A stretch of DNA of 33,501 nt from positions 1 through 33,501 of IMG/VR virus record IMGVR_UViG_3300038652_000605, one strand, 5' to 3'. The notes beneath the pieces are model-generated. The model was not told the DNA's origin. It saw only the letters and a program-made list of their open reading frames with translations, and did no database searches. Shown piece by piece: positions 15,469-23,779 of the stretch; the stretch's first letter is position 1, and each line of letters starts with the position of its first letter. The position numbers and the translations under genes were made by a program. Origin of the DNA: a virus.

Positions 15469-16137
15469 ATGAAACATATAAAATCTTACAAAATATTCGA
15501 GAGTGCTGAGCCTAACTTCCCAACTACTAGAGAGGGAGTTATACAAGTGTGTAAAAGGTATGAAATAAAGAACTATACTATTAATGATGATTTAAGTATT
15601 GATGTTAATGGTAATGTATTTTTAAATATACAAGACTTAAAATATTTACCTCTTATATTTAATTATGTGAGTGGTTATTTTTCTTGTAATAGAAATATGT
15701 TAGTATCGTTAGAAGGTAGTCCACAAACAGTAAACGGTAATTTTGATTGTGGTTATAATGAATTAAAGACATTAGAGGGTAGTCCACAAACAGTAAGTGG
15801 TAACTTTTCTTGTTATGGAAATGAATTGGTATCATTAGAAGGTGGTCTACAAACAGTAGGTGGTTACTTTGATTGTTCTTTTAATAAATTAAAAGACTTA
15901 GAACATTTCCCAGAAGTAGGTGATGGTATAATTATAGTGGAAAACAAAGTAAATTTATTAGTGTATACCTTTATTGAAAATGCTGATAGCTTTATGATAG
16001 AAGATTTTAACGACTATGAAATAGTTAGAAACAGAGATACTGTTATGTTAGATAGACTCCAAACTTTCATTAAAGATAATAATTTAGAAATGCCAGATTT
16101 GGAAAAAATTAAAAAACACTATAAAATAATAGAATAA
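15469..16137 (+). CDS. Tandem LRR-like repeat protein, paralogue 3
   Basis: Third copy, 222 residues, N-terminus MKHIKSYKIFESAEP. Three full repeat units, with variable residues concentrated at the positions following GN/GY-F (FDCGYN, FSCYGN, FDCSFN), as expected if one face of the repeat solenoid is diverging. The closing unit reads KDLEHFPEVGDG, with one residue more than the usual VNG form. N- and C-terminal domains are conserved with the sister copies. Two-base gaps on both sides. Confidence 0.85.
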   Translation: MKHIKSYKIFESAEPNFPTTREGVIQVCKRYEIKNYTINDDLSIDVNGNVFLNIQDLKYLPLIFNYVSGYFSCNRNMLVSLEGSPQTVNGNFDCGYNELKTLEGSPQTVSGNFSCYGNELVSLEGGLQTVGGYFDCSFNKLKDLEHFPEVGDGIIIVENKVNLLVYTFIENADSFMIEDFNDYEIVRNRDTVMLDRLQTFIKDNNLEMPDLEKIKKHYKIIE

Positions 16138-16139
16138 AC

Positions 16140-16808
16140 ATGAAACATATAAAACCCTATAAAATATTCGAGAATAAAAGTCCTAACTTCCCAACTACAA
16201 GAGAAGAAGTTATACAAGTGTGTAATAGGTATGGAATAGGAAACTATACTATTAATGATGATTTAAGTATCGATGTTGGTGGTAGTGTATATTTAAATAT
16301 ACAAGACTTAAAATATCTACCTCTTAGATTTAATTATGTGAGTGGTGGATTTTTTTGTCGTGAAAATATATTAGTATCGTTAGAAGGTAGTCCACTAACA
16401 GTAGGTGGTAATTTTGGTTGTGGTTATAATGAATTAAAGACATTAGAAGGTAGTCCACAAACGGTAAATGGGGATTTTAATTGTTATAATAATGAATTAA
16501 AAACACTAGAAGGCTGTCCACAAACAGTAGGTGGTGATTTTCGTTGTTCTGATAATGAATTAAAAGACTTAGAACATTTCCCAGAAGTGAATGGGTTTAT
16601 AAGTATAAAGAAAAACGCAGTATATCACTTAGTATATACCTTTATTAATAAAGCGGATAGCTTTATGATAGAAGACTTCGTAGACTATGAGATTGTTAGA
16701 AATGGTGATACTGTTATGTTAGATAGACTCCAAACATTCATAGAAGGATTTGATTTAGAAATGCCTAATTTAGAAGAAGTAAAAAAACACTATAAAATAA
16801 TAGAATAA
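16140..16808 (+). CDS. Tandem LRR-like repeat protein, paralogue 4
   Basis: Fourth copy, 222 residues, three full repeat units. It shares the near-identical 0.3-kb block with paralogue 2 but differs from it in the last repeat unit and in the end of the C-terminal domain (EGFDLEMPNLEEVKKHY in place of RDNDLEMPDLDKIKEHY). The N-terminus is MKHIKPYKIFENKSP, with Asn rather than Ser after Glu11. It is followed by 49 bases without a gene and then by the unrelated Gly-rich gene, which breaks the array. Confidence 0.85.
   Translation: MKHIKPYKIFENKSPNFPTTREEVIQVCNRYGIGNYTINDDLSIDVGGSVYLNIQDLKYLPLRFNYVSGGFFCRENILVSLEGSPLTVGGNFGCGYNELKTLEGSPQTVNGDFNCYNNELKTLEGCPQTVGGDFRCSDNELKDLEHFPEVNGFISIKKNAVYHLVYTFINKADSFMIEDFVDYEIVRNGDTVMLDRLQTFIEGFDLEMPNLEEVKKHYKIIE
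16179..16484. repeat. Near-identical 0.3-kb block, copy B (partner 14834-15142)
   Basis: Second copy of the block in paralogue 4, same orientation; see the partner for the differences. Confidence 0.85.
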
Positions 16809-16857
16809 CTAATACATTATCTTATTTTTATATATACTTTAAATGCTTTAAAAGAAT

Positions 16858-17370
16858 ATGAAAAATCTTAATTTAGAACAACTTTATAATTTAAAGAGCA
16901 AATTAATAAGTAATAGAGAACTTAGTAGTTTGAAAATGTATAACGTTTTAGATGCTATAAAAATAGAAGAATCAAAACTAACTGAAAACACTTCGGCTAC
17001 TGGCGGACCATCAGCAGGTGGTGGAGCAGGAGCTATCGTCTCATCACAACCATCAGGTCTTGGTGGTCAGACTATAGGAACTAGCTGGGCAAGCAATGGT
17101 GGAACATCTGGATCTGGTGATGTGGCAGCACCTTATAATCCAAGTGGTAATAATAGGGTTTTCCAAATGGTACCGATGGGTAGAAATCATGGTGCTATGA
17201 CTGGTAAGAAGTCAAGAGAGAAGAAAATAGATTTAAAAGCTCTTAGAAATTCATTCAATCAGAAGAAAAAAGATGATAAGAATGGTGTTAAAGATGATAG
17301 CAAGAAGGGCAAATCTGTTATGAATTTCAATAACTTCTTAAAAAAAGAGTTTACCACAATTAAAAAGTAA
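16858..17370 (+). CDS. Gly/Ser-rich protein inserted in the paralogue array
   Basis: A 170-residue protein unlike its neighbours. Residues 1-40 are helical (MKNLNLEQLYNLKSKLI...). About 46-100 are Gly/Ser/Pro-rich and probably disordered (TGGPSAGGGAGAIVSSQPSG...). The segment PYNPSGNNRVFQMVPMGRNH (about 91-110) followed by GAMTGKKSREKKIDLKALR looks conserved, and I have the impression that similar segments occur in proteins of other phages of Bacteroidota; the end is Lys-rich. No catalytic motif is visible. It lies between paralogues 4 and 5, one base before the latter, so it is co-transcribed with them. The composition suggests a minor structural or scaffold-associated protein, which is inference. 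Confidence 0.7.
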   Translation: MKNLNLEQLYNLKSKLISNRELSSLKMYNVLDAIKIEESKLTENTSATGGPSAGGGAGAIVSSQPSGLGGQTIGTSWASNGGTSGSGDVAAPYNPSGNNRVFQMVPMGRNHGAMTGKKSREKKIDLKALRNSFNQKKKDDKNGVKDDSKKGKSVMNFNNFLKKEFTTIKK

Positions 17371-17371
17371 A

Positions 17372-17914
17372 ATGAAGCATATAAAACCCTATAAAATATT
17401 TGAGAGTGTCGGTCCTAACTTTCCAACTACAAGAGATGGTGTGATAGAACTATGTAGAGAATATGAAATAGAAAACTATACTATTAATGATGATTTAAGC
17501 ATAGATACAGATGGTAGCATAGACCTAAGTGAGTTACCATTAGATTATTTACCACTTAGATTTAATTATATTGGTAACAGTTTTGAGTGTGATGCTAGTG
17601 GATTAAAGACACTAGAGGGTTGTCCTAAAACAGTAGATGGTCATTTTCATTGTTATAACAATAAATTAACAGACTTAGAACACTTCCCAGAAATAAATGG
17701 TAATGTACATATAGATGAAAATGCTGTATATTACTTAGTACACACCTTTATCAAAAATGGTGATAATTTTATGATAGAAGATTTTGTGGACTATGAAATA
17801 GTTAGAAACAGGGATACTGTTATGTTAGATAGACTCCAAACTTTTATTAAAGATAATGATTTAGAAATGCCTGATTTAGAAGATATTAAAAAACACTATA
17901 AAATAATTGAATAG
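17372..17914 (+). CDS. Tandem LRR-like repeat protein, paralogue 5 (contracted)
   Basis: Fifth copy, only 180 residues because it keeps a single full repeat unit (LKTLEGCPKTVDGHFHCYNN) between the N-terminal domain and the closing LEHFPEINGN unit. The first, degenerate unit is also altered (YLPLRFNYIGNSFEC). The N-terminus MKHIKPYKIFESVGP and the C-terminal domain are intact, so this is a contraction of whole units rather than decay. Its stop is followed after one base by the ATG of paralogue 6. Confidence 0.85.
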   Translation: MKHIKPYKIFESVGPNFPTTRDGVIELCREYEIENYTINDDLSIDTDGSIDLSELPLDYLPLRFNYIGNSFECDASGLKTLEGCPKTVDGHFHCYNNKLTDLEHFPEINGNVHIDENAVYYLVHTFIKNGDNFMIEDFVDYEIVRNRDTVMLDRLQTFIKDNDLEMPDLEDIKKHYKIIE

Positions 17915-17915
17915 A

Positions 17916-18647
17916 ATGAAACATATGAAACCCTATAAAATATTTGAGAGTGTAAGTCTTAAATTCCCAAAGACAAGAAATGGTGTTGTAAAAGCATGTA
18001 AAAAATATAATATAGAGAATTACACTATCAATGATGATTTGAGTATCGATGTTGATGGAGATGTTGATTTAAATGATTTAAAATTAATGAGACTACCACT
18101 TAGATTTAGTTATGTGAGTGGTAGTTTTAGTTGTAATTTTAACAAATTGAAATCATTAGAAGGTTGCCCACAAACAGTAGGTGGTAGCTTTAGTTGCCAT
18201 GGTAATGGATTAGAATCATTAGAAGGTGGGCCACAGATAATAAGTGGTGGATTTTATTGTTTTCTGAATAATTTAAAGACTTTGGTTGGTGGACCACAAA
18301 CAGTAGGTGGTATTTATATGGTACATCGCAATAAATTAGAGACATTAAAAGGTAGCCCACAAACAGTAGGTGGTGATTTTCTTTGTAATATTAACAGATT
18401 AACAGATTTAGAACATTTCCCAGAAGTAAATGGAATTATAGATATAGAGGAAAACAAAGTATATCTCTTGGTATATACCTTTATCAGAAGTGCTAATAGC
18501 TTTTTAATAGAAGACTTCATAGACTATGAAATAGTTAGAAACAGAGATACTGTTATGTTAGATAGGCTACAAACATTCATTAGAGATAATGACTTAGAAA
18601 TGCCAGACTTAGAAAAAATTAAAAAAGAATATAAAATAATAGAATAA
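17916..18647 (+). CDS. Tandem LRR-like repeat protein, paralogue 6 (expanded)
   Basis: Sixth copy, 243 residues from the ATG at 17916 (an in-frame TTG at 17907 inside the previous gene is less likely, since every sister begins MKH). It has four full repeat units, the most in the family: KSLEGCPQTVGGSF, ESLEGGPQIISGGF, KTLVGGPQTVGGIY, ETLKGSPQTVGGDF. The third unit has lost the usual Phe-x-Cys (IYMV). The N-terminus is MKHMKPYKIFESVSL. It ends the array. Confidence 0.85.
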   Translation: MKHMKPYKIFESVSLKFPKTRNGVVKACKKYNIENYTINDDLSIDVDGDVDLNDLKLMRLPLRFSYVSGSFSCNFNKLKSLEGCPQTVGGSFSCHGNGLESLEGGPQIISGGFYCFLNNLKTLVGGPQTVGGIYMVHRNKLETLKGSPQTVGGDFLCNINRLTDLEHFPEVNGIIDIEENKVYLLVYTFIRSANSFLIEDFIDYEIVRNRDTVMLDRLQTFIRDNDLEMPDLEKIKKEYKIIE

Positions 18648-18694
18648 TAATATAAACTTAAAATGTTTATGGTATATAATTAAAAAAGTTATTT

Positions 18695-19252
18695 GTGTTT
18701 AATAAGAAAATAATAATAGTTGGGAAAAGTGGATCTGGTAAAGATTACTTAATGGATAGTTTAGATAAAGAAAATATGGTAAAGTGTTTAAAATATACAA
18801 CACGTCCAATTCGGAAGAATGAGAAACATAATATAACTTACCATTATACTAATAATAAAAAATTCGAACACTATATAAAAAATAATGAGATGGTAATATA
18901 TCAAAAAATAGAGATAACATCTAGTTTAGATAAACCAATCTGGTATTATGGTATAACTCTAGATAATTTTAATACCTCTGATTTTATGGTAATGACACCA
19001 CATGAAATCAATTCATACTTAAAAAACAACCAAAGAGATAGCATATTTGTAATATATCTAGATATAGATAAAGATGTTAGAAAAAAAAGAGTTATTAATA
19101 GAAATGACCACAGTGATAGTGTATCTCGAAGATTCATTGGGGATGATATAGACTTTAAAGATTTTAATATTTATGATTTACAAATCACTGATACTTTTTT
19201 TGATACATCCAATATAATTGACATAATAAAAAATTCCATTAAAAGACTTTAA
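18695..19252 (+). CDS. Guanylate-kinase-like nucleoside monophosphate kinase (GTG start)
   Basis: Guanylate kinase-type enzymes phosphorylate (d)GMP. This 185-residue protein has the Walker A loop at residues 10-17 (GKSGSGKD, with Asp where Ser/Thr is usual), the KYTTRPIRKNE GMP-binding segment (about 35-45), a YYGIT segment, FVIYLDID and an Arg-rich lid (RKKRVINRN, then VSRRFIGDDIDFKDF). No ATG precedes the P-loop in frame, so the start must be GTG at 18695; an upstream ATG at 18663 runs into a stop. Lid and base-binding segments fit the family, but the Asp in the P-loop and low similarity leave substrate open; T4 gp1, a dNMP kinase, is an analogue. Probably part of the phage nucleotide supply. 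Confidence 0.75.
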   Translation: MFNKKIIIVGKSGSGKDYLMDSLDKENMVKCLKYTTRPIRKNEKHNITYHYTNNKKFEHYIKNNEMVIYQKIEITSSLDKPIWYYGITLDNFNTSDFMVMTPHEINSYLKNNQRDSIFVIYLDIDKDVRKKRVINRNDHSDSVSRRFIGDDIDFKDFNIYDLQITDTFFDTSNIIDIIKNSIKRL

Positions 19253-19259
19253 TTTAATA

Positions 19260-19976
19260 TTATGGTTCTATCTTACCCTCAAATGTATTTCCACTTAGCT
19301 TACCATTTATAGAGTCACAAACAGCCTCTGATCCTGATATAGTACTTTCTAGTATAGATAGAATAATATTTAATATTGAATATATTTTCAATAAATTTTT
19401 AGTAGACTCATAAAATTGTGAACTACAAATCCCCTCTATCAAATCTATAGTTAATGATATATTAGAGTTGTTCTTAACTCTCATTTTATCTATAACTATT
19501 TGTGGAATACCAACATCATTAGCCTTTTTTTCATAATCATAAATTATGATATTCAACAGATTCAGTAAAGAAGTTGATAGTTCTGCTTGATCCATATCTT
19601 GATAATTTTTACAATCAACATAATTATAAATGTTTTTTTTATAAGAAGCTAAGAATATTGTCAAATATTTTCTAAATACAACAGTCCTATATGCAGTCGA
19701 AAGTTGTAATGCAGGAAGTTTAGATATAGTCCAGTAATCAACATAATTAAATATGTCATGATTAAGTACATCTGATTCAGTAGCATCCTTAATTGGCTTT
19801 GATGTCTTTGTTTTACTTCTCATAAATCTTTTTATAATACTTGTATAGAAGTTGCTAACAATATCACCAAACCACCTACTTTTAACAATAGATACTATTG
19901 AAAATATGGCAACAATAGACAAAATGCCTAACACACCATACTCATCTATTAATTGTCTTATGTCTGAGAAACCCAT
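19260..19976 (-). CDS. Membrane-anchored protein of unknown function
   Basis: A 238-residue protein with one clear transmembrane helix near the N-terminus (GVLGILSIVAIFSIVSIV, about 14-31), flanked by a basic segment (KSRWF, later KRFMRSKTKTSKP) that predicts the C-terminal part faces the cytoplasm. The rest is helical, with a second hydrophobic stretch near 195-212 (LLKIYSILNIILSIL) that is amphipathic rather than clearly membrane-spanning. No motif is recognised. It is convergent with the kinase gene (7 bases apart) and divergent from the baseplate operon. It could be a lysis, superinfection-exclusion or tail-associated protein; nothing in the sequence decides this. Confidence 0.65.
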   Translation of the reverse strand: MGFSDIRQLIDEYGVLGILSIVAIFSIVSIVKSRWFGDIVSNFYTSIIKRFMRSKTKTSKPIKDATESDVLNHDIFNYVDYWTISKLPALQLSTAYRTVVFRKYLTIFLASYKKNIYNYVDCKNYQDMDQAELSTSLLNLLNIIIYDYEKKANDVGIPQIVIDKMRVKNNSNISLTIDLIEGICSSQFYESTKNLLKIYSILNIILSILESTISGSEAVCDSINGKLSGNTFEGKIEP

Positions 19977-20109
19977 TCGTTTTTAAATTATTTTTTAACC
20001 TTTAAGTGTATTATATATTTAATTTCTCAAATGGAAATGCAACTAATGTCTTAAATACATTAATGAATAGGTGGGATTGATAAATTTAATATATAAAAGA
20101 AAAATAAAG

Positions 20110-20439
20110 ATGGGGTTAAAGAAAAATATAAATAAAATACACTCTGACTTATCAGATAAGTTTTCTTCAGTAGAAATAGTAGAAAAATATAACAAAAAAC
20201 ATAGCAATTATATAGAAATAGTTGTTAATGAGGAAAATAGGACTATGTTTTCTATAATTAAGAAAGAAGATCTAGAGAGAGAAGAATTTAAATGGTCGTA
20301 TAAGTCAAATCCTATGCTAGAGGACTCTTACCTCGTAGAAAGAAATTCTAGTATTGATAAATTTACAAGTGATGTTAAAGATATTTTTGAAAAGGATAGA
20401 TTTGATTATGATTACATAAGAGATATTGAGAAAAAATAA
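20110..20439 (+). CDS. Unknown protein, first gene of the baseplate operon
   Basis: A 109-residue protein from the ATG at 20110 (MGLKKNINKIHSDLSDKF). The frame is open to a GTG at 20071, but that stretch contains the TTAATATATA leader motif (20086-20095) and is unlikely to be coding. The sequence is charged, with one beta-like block (YIEIVVNEENRTMFSIIKKE) and a C-terminal helical part. It lies 14 bases before the gp6-like baseplate gene. In T4, gene 25 (a small baseplate wedge protein) precedes gene 6, so position hints at a baseplate role, but I see no gp25 signature. Confidence 0.65.
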   Translation: MGLKKNINKIHSDLSDKFSSVEIVEKYNKKHSNYIEIVVNEENRTMFSIIKKEDLEREEFKWSYKSNPMLEDSYLVERNSSIDKFTSDVKDIFEKDRFDYDYIRDIEKK

Positions 20440-20453
20440 AACAATAAAATAAT

Positions 20454-22181
20454 ATGTCAGTTACTAAATTTTCAGAAATAACCTTTAGTGGTATAAAGGA
20501 AGAAATCGAGAGGTATCTAAGAGAGACTTATAATAAAGCTGGTGTGTTGTTCTCCCCCGCCTCTCCTTATGGTCAGATATTATATGTTGTGCAAAACTTA
20601 CACCAAATGTCACTATTGTATCTAAAAAACTCAATAAGTCAATTTGACTTAACCAATCCAGGGTCTAACAATCCTAGAATAATAAGAAACGAAGCAATAG
20701 CAGCTGGTCATATACCAGGTAGAGCAATTAGTTCATCTGGTACAATAAGAATGACACTTAAAACAGACTCTGATATATCAAGTAGCATACCTGGTGGTAG
20801 AATTACATTTACAAATAGAACTCTAATTAGAAACAATACTAATTCATTAGATTATTCTATTAACCTAGGCGTTGATACTATCACACATAAGATAACACCA
20901 AATTATAGCTTATTCTTACCAATAATTCAAGGTAGGTGGGAAGTAAGGCGATATACAGGTGATGGATCTCAATTACAAACCTATTCAGTTAGAAATCCTG
21001 GACAAAGAGACATAGAAAATTTTAATGTTGAAGTTACTGTTAATGGAGATGTTTGGGAATCCAAAAAACACATATGGGAAATGATACCAGAAGAAGAGGC
21101 ATGTGTTATAAGAACTGGGTTTAATGGTGGTGTTGATATAATATTCGGGAACTCTGGATTTGGTGCTATTCCAAAGATAGGATCTATTATAACTGTTAAT
21201 TATTTATTAACAGATGGTTCTAATGGTAATATATTCAGAAGAACTAGAAATGACTGGAGATTCGTTGGGGATGTAATAGATGGAAATGGTGAGGTTATTG
21301 ATCCTACTGATGTATTTAATATAGACATATATACTGATGTAAACTTTGGTGCTGATGCTGAAAGCATAGAGTTTACCAAAAATATATTACCAATATCTAG
21401 TAATAATTTTGTATTAGCATTACCTCAACAGTATGCATATCAAATTAAAAAATTAGGTGTTTTCTCACATGTTAATGCATATGAAAGGACTGGTACTATA
21501 TTTATAGTTGCAACACCAAATGTAAGACTATTCAAAAACCAAAATGCTGATTATTTTACAATAGATAAAAGAGCCTTTGAGTTAGATAGATATGAAAAAT
21601 CTAAAATAGATAAATATCTCAAATCTAGTGGAACAATACAACTTACTAGAAAATATAGAATAGACTCACCAAAATTATCATATTATGTTATGAATGTTTT
21701 TGTAATACCATATTCTGACACAACCGATGATTCTGTAAATGCACAAATATTAGATAAAATATCCGAGTATTTCTTAGATTTGAGAAGAATAGACAGAATA
21801 CCTAAGTTAGACCTAATACGTGAATTGTCAACTATAACAGATATACATTCGGTTGATGTTAAATTCATAAGTAAAAAAAATGAAGACTATCATAGAGAGA
21901 ATATAAATAGGCAAAAAAATAGCCTAGCTAAATTTGACTCCAAGTACAACAATGATATATCCATAAAGAAGTCAGTATCTTATAACCCAAATGAAGTCAT
22001 TGGATTAGATCCAGTGTTAGGTGATATTATATTTGAACCAGAAGAATTGCCTATAATAAGAGGTGGGTTTTATGATCGTAATGATATATACTATTCTACA
22101 GATATAGATGTTAATCAAATGAAGTCTGTGAATATAATTAAAAAGGGAACTGTTGATTCTAAAAATAAACCAAATTCATAA
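20454..22181 (+). CDS. 6: Baseplate wedge protein, gp6 / baseplate J-like
   Basis: gp6-type proteins form the ring of wedges at the contractile-tail baseplate. This 575-residue protein (T4 gp6: 660) begins with the helical N-terminal segment typical of the family (FSGIKEEIERYLRETYNKAG, then SPYGQILYVVQNLHQM), has GHIPGRAISSSGTIRM at about 86-101, and the J-like signature DIIFGNSGFGAIPKIGSIIT at about 228-247 followed by VNYLLTDGSNGN. The C-terminal third (from about 400) carries further beta-rich sections (FVIPYSDTTDDSV, ISEYFLDLRRIDRIPKLDLI) that resemble the repeated domain of gp6. Stop and next start overlap by one base (TAATG). The core of the structural operon. Confidence 0.88.
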   Translation: MSVTKFSEITFSGIKEEIERYLRETYNKAGVLFSPASPYGQILYVVQNLHQMSLLYLKNSISQFDLTNPGSNNPRIIRNEAIAAGHIPGRAISSSGTIRMTLKTDSDISSSIPGGRITFTNRTLIRNNTNSLDYSINLGVDTITHKITPNYSLFLPIIQGRWEVRRYTGDGSQLQTYSVRNPGQRDIENFNVEVTVNGDVWESKKHIWEMIPEEEACVIRTGFNGGVDIIFGNSGFGAIPKIGSIITVNYLLTDGSNGNIFRRTRNDWRFVGDVIDGNGEVIDPTDVFNIDIYTDVNFGADAESIEFTKNILPISSNNFVLALPQQYAYQIKKLGVFSHVNAYERTGTIFIVATPNVRLFKNQNADYFTIDKRAFELDRYEKSKIDKYLKSSGTIQLTRKYRIDSPKLSYYVMNVFVIPYSDTTDDSVNAQILDKISEYFLDLRRIDRIPKLDLIRELSTITDIHSVDVKFISKKNEDYHRENINRQKNSLAKFDSKYNNDISIKKSVSYNPNEVIGLDPVLGDIIFEPEELPIIRGGFYDRNDIYYSTDIDVNQMKSVNIIKKGTVDSKNKPNS

Positions 22182-22429
22182 TGCTATACGAGAAGAAACA
22201 AAATTCTGAATTATTGTTTATGAAAAGCAGACATAATGATAATACTTCCTTTGTCAAATATGATGAATCGGTACTAGATAATAGCCTAAGCCCACATATA
22301 TATAAGAATGATACAATGAATACATTTTTAAAATTACTACAACCTCTTGTATCTATAATCCTAGACCACATGAATGTTGTTAAAAACTTCAAAAACTATA
22401 TCGTTGATAAATACGATTATAAGCAGTAG
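22181..22429 (+). CDS. Small unknown protein coupled to gp6
   Basis: An 82-residue protein whose ATG shares a base with the gp6-like stop (TAATG), implying coupled translation. It starts MLYEKKQNSELLFMKSRHND and has an amphipathic helical second half (FLKLLQPLVSIILDHMNVVKNF). There is no family match. The tight coupling to a baseplate wedge gene argues for a tail or baseplate component needed in similar amounts, which is inference from context. Confidence 0.65.
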   Translation: MLYEKKQNSELLFMKSRHNDNTSFVKYDESVLDNSLSPHIYKNDTMNTFLKLLQPLVSIILDHMNVVKNFKNYIVDKYDYKQ

Positions 22430-22479
22430 AGAAAAACATTTTAGATATTTAATATATAACAATAAATATAAACAAACAA

Positions 22480-23166
22480 ATGGCAGATAGTAAAAGAAAG
22501 GTAGTTGGATTTAAAAAATTTTCCGATATTAAAAGATCTAAAGTAGAAGAAGTCGATTTATCAACTGGTATAAAACCAGATGATGGTTCTGACATACCTA
22601 TGAATCCTAACTTATCTAGAAAATCTACTAAGATAGAAAAACCAGGTTCTAGTAAGAATTTAAAGCCATTTAAGCAAGATGTTAGCTTACCTAATGATAA
22701 AGATTTAAAAACAGTTAAGGATTCTGTGAGTAAAACTATTGGTAAGACTGCTAGCCAAGAAGAAAAGGAAGAGAAAGTATCTAATGAACAAGTAGAAACT
22801 ATTGGAAGAGTAGCCAAATTTCCTAAGAATGCAGAAGCATCAAAGGCATATAGCTTCTTAGAGAGCGTTAAAGTGTCTAAAAAGTCAATATGGTATATAA
22901 TGATAGAGAAGCAAAATAACGAGCTACAGATGGTTAAATACAATTATAAAGAAGGTGTTAACCTAAACAAGTTTGTGAATGAATTAAAGACATACTATGT
23001 GAGTAAGTATAGTGGTAATAAAGAAGCTTGTAGAGTAATAGAAAAAATAGAAGTGGGTGGGAATGATAAGTTTTCAATGGTCAAGAATATACCTCTTATA
23101 GATGTAGATGGGAAGAAAATGATTACGGTTATAACAGAGGACTTGATAAGTCTTTTGAGCAAATAA
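22480..23166 (+). CDS. Unknown, probably structural protein
   Basis: A 228-residue protein: the first 120 residues are Lys/Ser/Glu-rich and look disordered, the last 105 (from KAYSFLESVKVSKKSIWYIM) look folded, with beta-like strands and a helical FVNELKTYYVSKY segment. No motif is recognised. It is preceded by TTAATATATA (22449-22458) and is the last gene before a strong bidirectional terminator. Its position at the end of the baseplate operon suggests a tail-associated function. Confidence 0.65.
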   Translation: MADSKRKVVGFKKFSDIKRSKVEEVDLSTGIKPDDGSDIPMNPNLSRKSTKIEKPGSSKNLKPFKQDVSLPNDKDLKTVKDSVSKTIGKTASQEEKEEKVSNEQVETIGRVAKFPKNAEASKAYSFLESVKVSKKSIWYIMIEKQNNELQMVKYNYKEGVNLNKFVNELKTYYVSKYSGNKEACRVIEKIEVGGNDKFSMVKNIPLIDVDGKKMITVITEDLISLLSK

Positions 23167-23183
23167 GTAAAATATTTATTAAC

Positions 23184-23211
23184 AAAAAACCACTCATTTG
23201 AGTGGTTTTTT
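23184..23211. terminator. Bidirectional terminator ending the baseplate operon
   Basis: A 13-bp perfect stem (23184-23196 with 23199-23211) with A-tract on one side and T-tract on the other, between convergent genes whose stops lie at 23166 and 23210. Confidence 0.9.
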
Positions 23212-23779
23212 ATATTCTATCCGTGATGTATTTAACTCTTTTCGAAATATCAATATCAGTTAAATCATAATGATCAATATTTTCTAGTTCTAAGTAAGAC
23301 TTTATCCATTTCTCTATATTACTTATTTCATTCTCATTATGAAACCTTATTCCGTCATTTATATCATTATTAACCATAGATGGTATGTAGAATATGCTAT
23401 CTATCTTATTTATATGTTTTAATATTTCTTTTTGTAAATGATTTATTGATGCTATATCTTTATTTGACAGTTCTTTATCAAATAGTTGCCTAAAGTAAAA
23501 ATAATTTAAAATAGAGGACGAATCACAAACAATATAATCTTTTGTTTTCATAAACATTTTCTCCTTGTTAAGTTGTTTATAAAATATAACCATTTGGTCT
23601 ATTGGAGTATCTGGTGTCCCATATTCGGCTATATAGTCAGTTGCAACTTCTGATACAAATATAGAATTTATATTATTTTTCTTTAGTGCTGTATGCACCT
23701 CAGTTGCTAGTGTAGACTTCCCACTATTAGGTGGCCCAACTACCATTATTATTTTACCTTTAGAATTTATATCTTTCAT
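23210..23779 (-). CDS. NadR-like P-loop kinase (AAA_28 type)
   Basis: A 189-residue P-loop protein: Walker A GPPNSGKS at 15-22, the FVSEVATDYIAEYGTP block (41-55) typical of NadR/AAA_28 nucleoside kinases, and a Walker B-like IVCDSS (83-88). The NadR kinase domain phosphorylates nicotinamide riboside to NMN; related phage proteins may act on other nucleosides, so substrate is open. Its start overlaps the end of the dihydrofolate reductase gene by 20 bases, and both follow the glycosyltransferase gene in one minus-strand operon, favouring a role in nucleotide or cofactor supply (NADPH is needed by the reductase). The stop lies at the edge of the terminator. Confidence 0.75.
   Translation of the reverse strand: MKDINSKGKIIMVVGPPNSGKSTLATEVHTALKKNNINSIFVSEVATDYIAEYGTPDTPIDQMVIFYKQLNKEKMFMKTKDYIVCDSSSILNYFYFRQLFDKELSNKDIASINHLQKEILKHINKIDSIFYIPSMVNNDINDGIRFHNENEISNIEKWIKSYLELENIDHYDLTDIDISKRVKYITDRI

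Noticed and set aside
14300-18420. Regular DNA repeats of about 63 bases that might suggest a CRISPR array
   Set aside because: The period is a multiple of three, the units are in frame within six intact genes, and the repeats vary as protein repeats do rather than alternating with unique spacers.
20071-20109. GTG start for the first baseplate-operon gene
   Set aside because: The region holds the AT-rich leader motif, and an ATG with a normal leader is available at 20110.
22449-22943. Minus-strand open frame opposite 22480-23166
   Set aside because: It lies entirely opposite the better plus-strand gene, which has a good leader and terminator; the composition is that of an antisense shadow.
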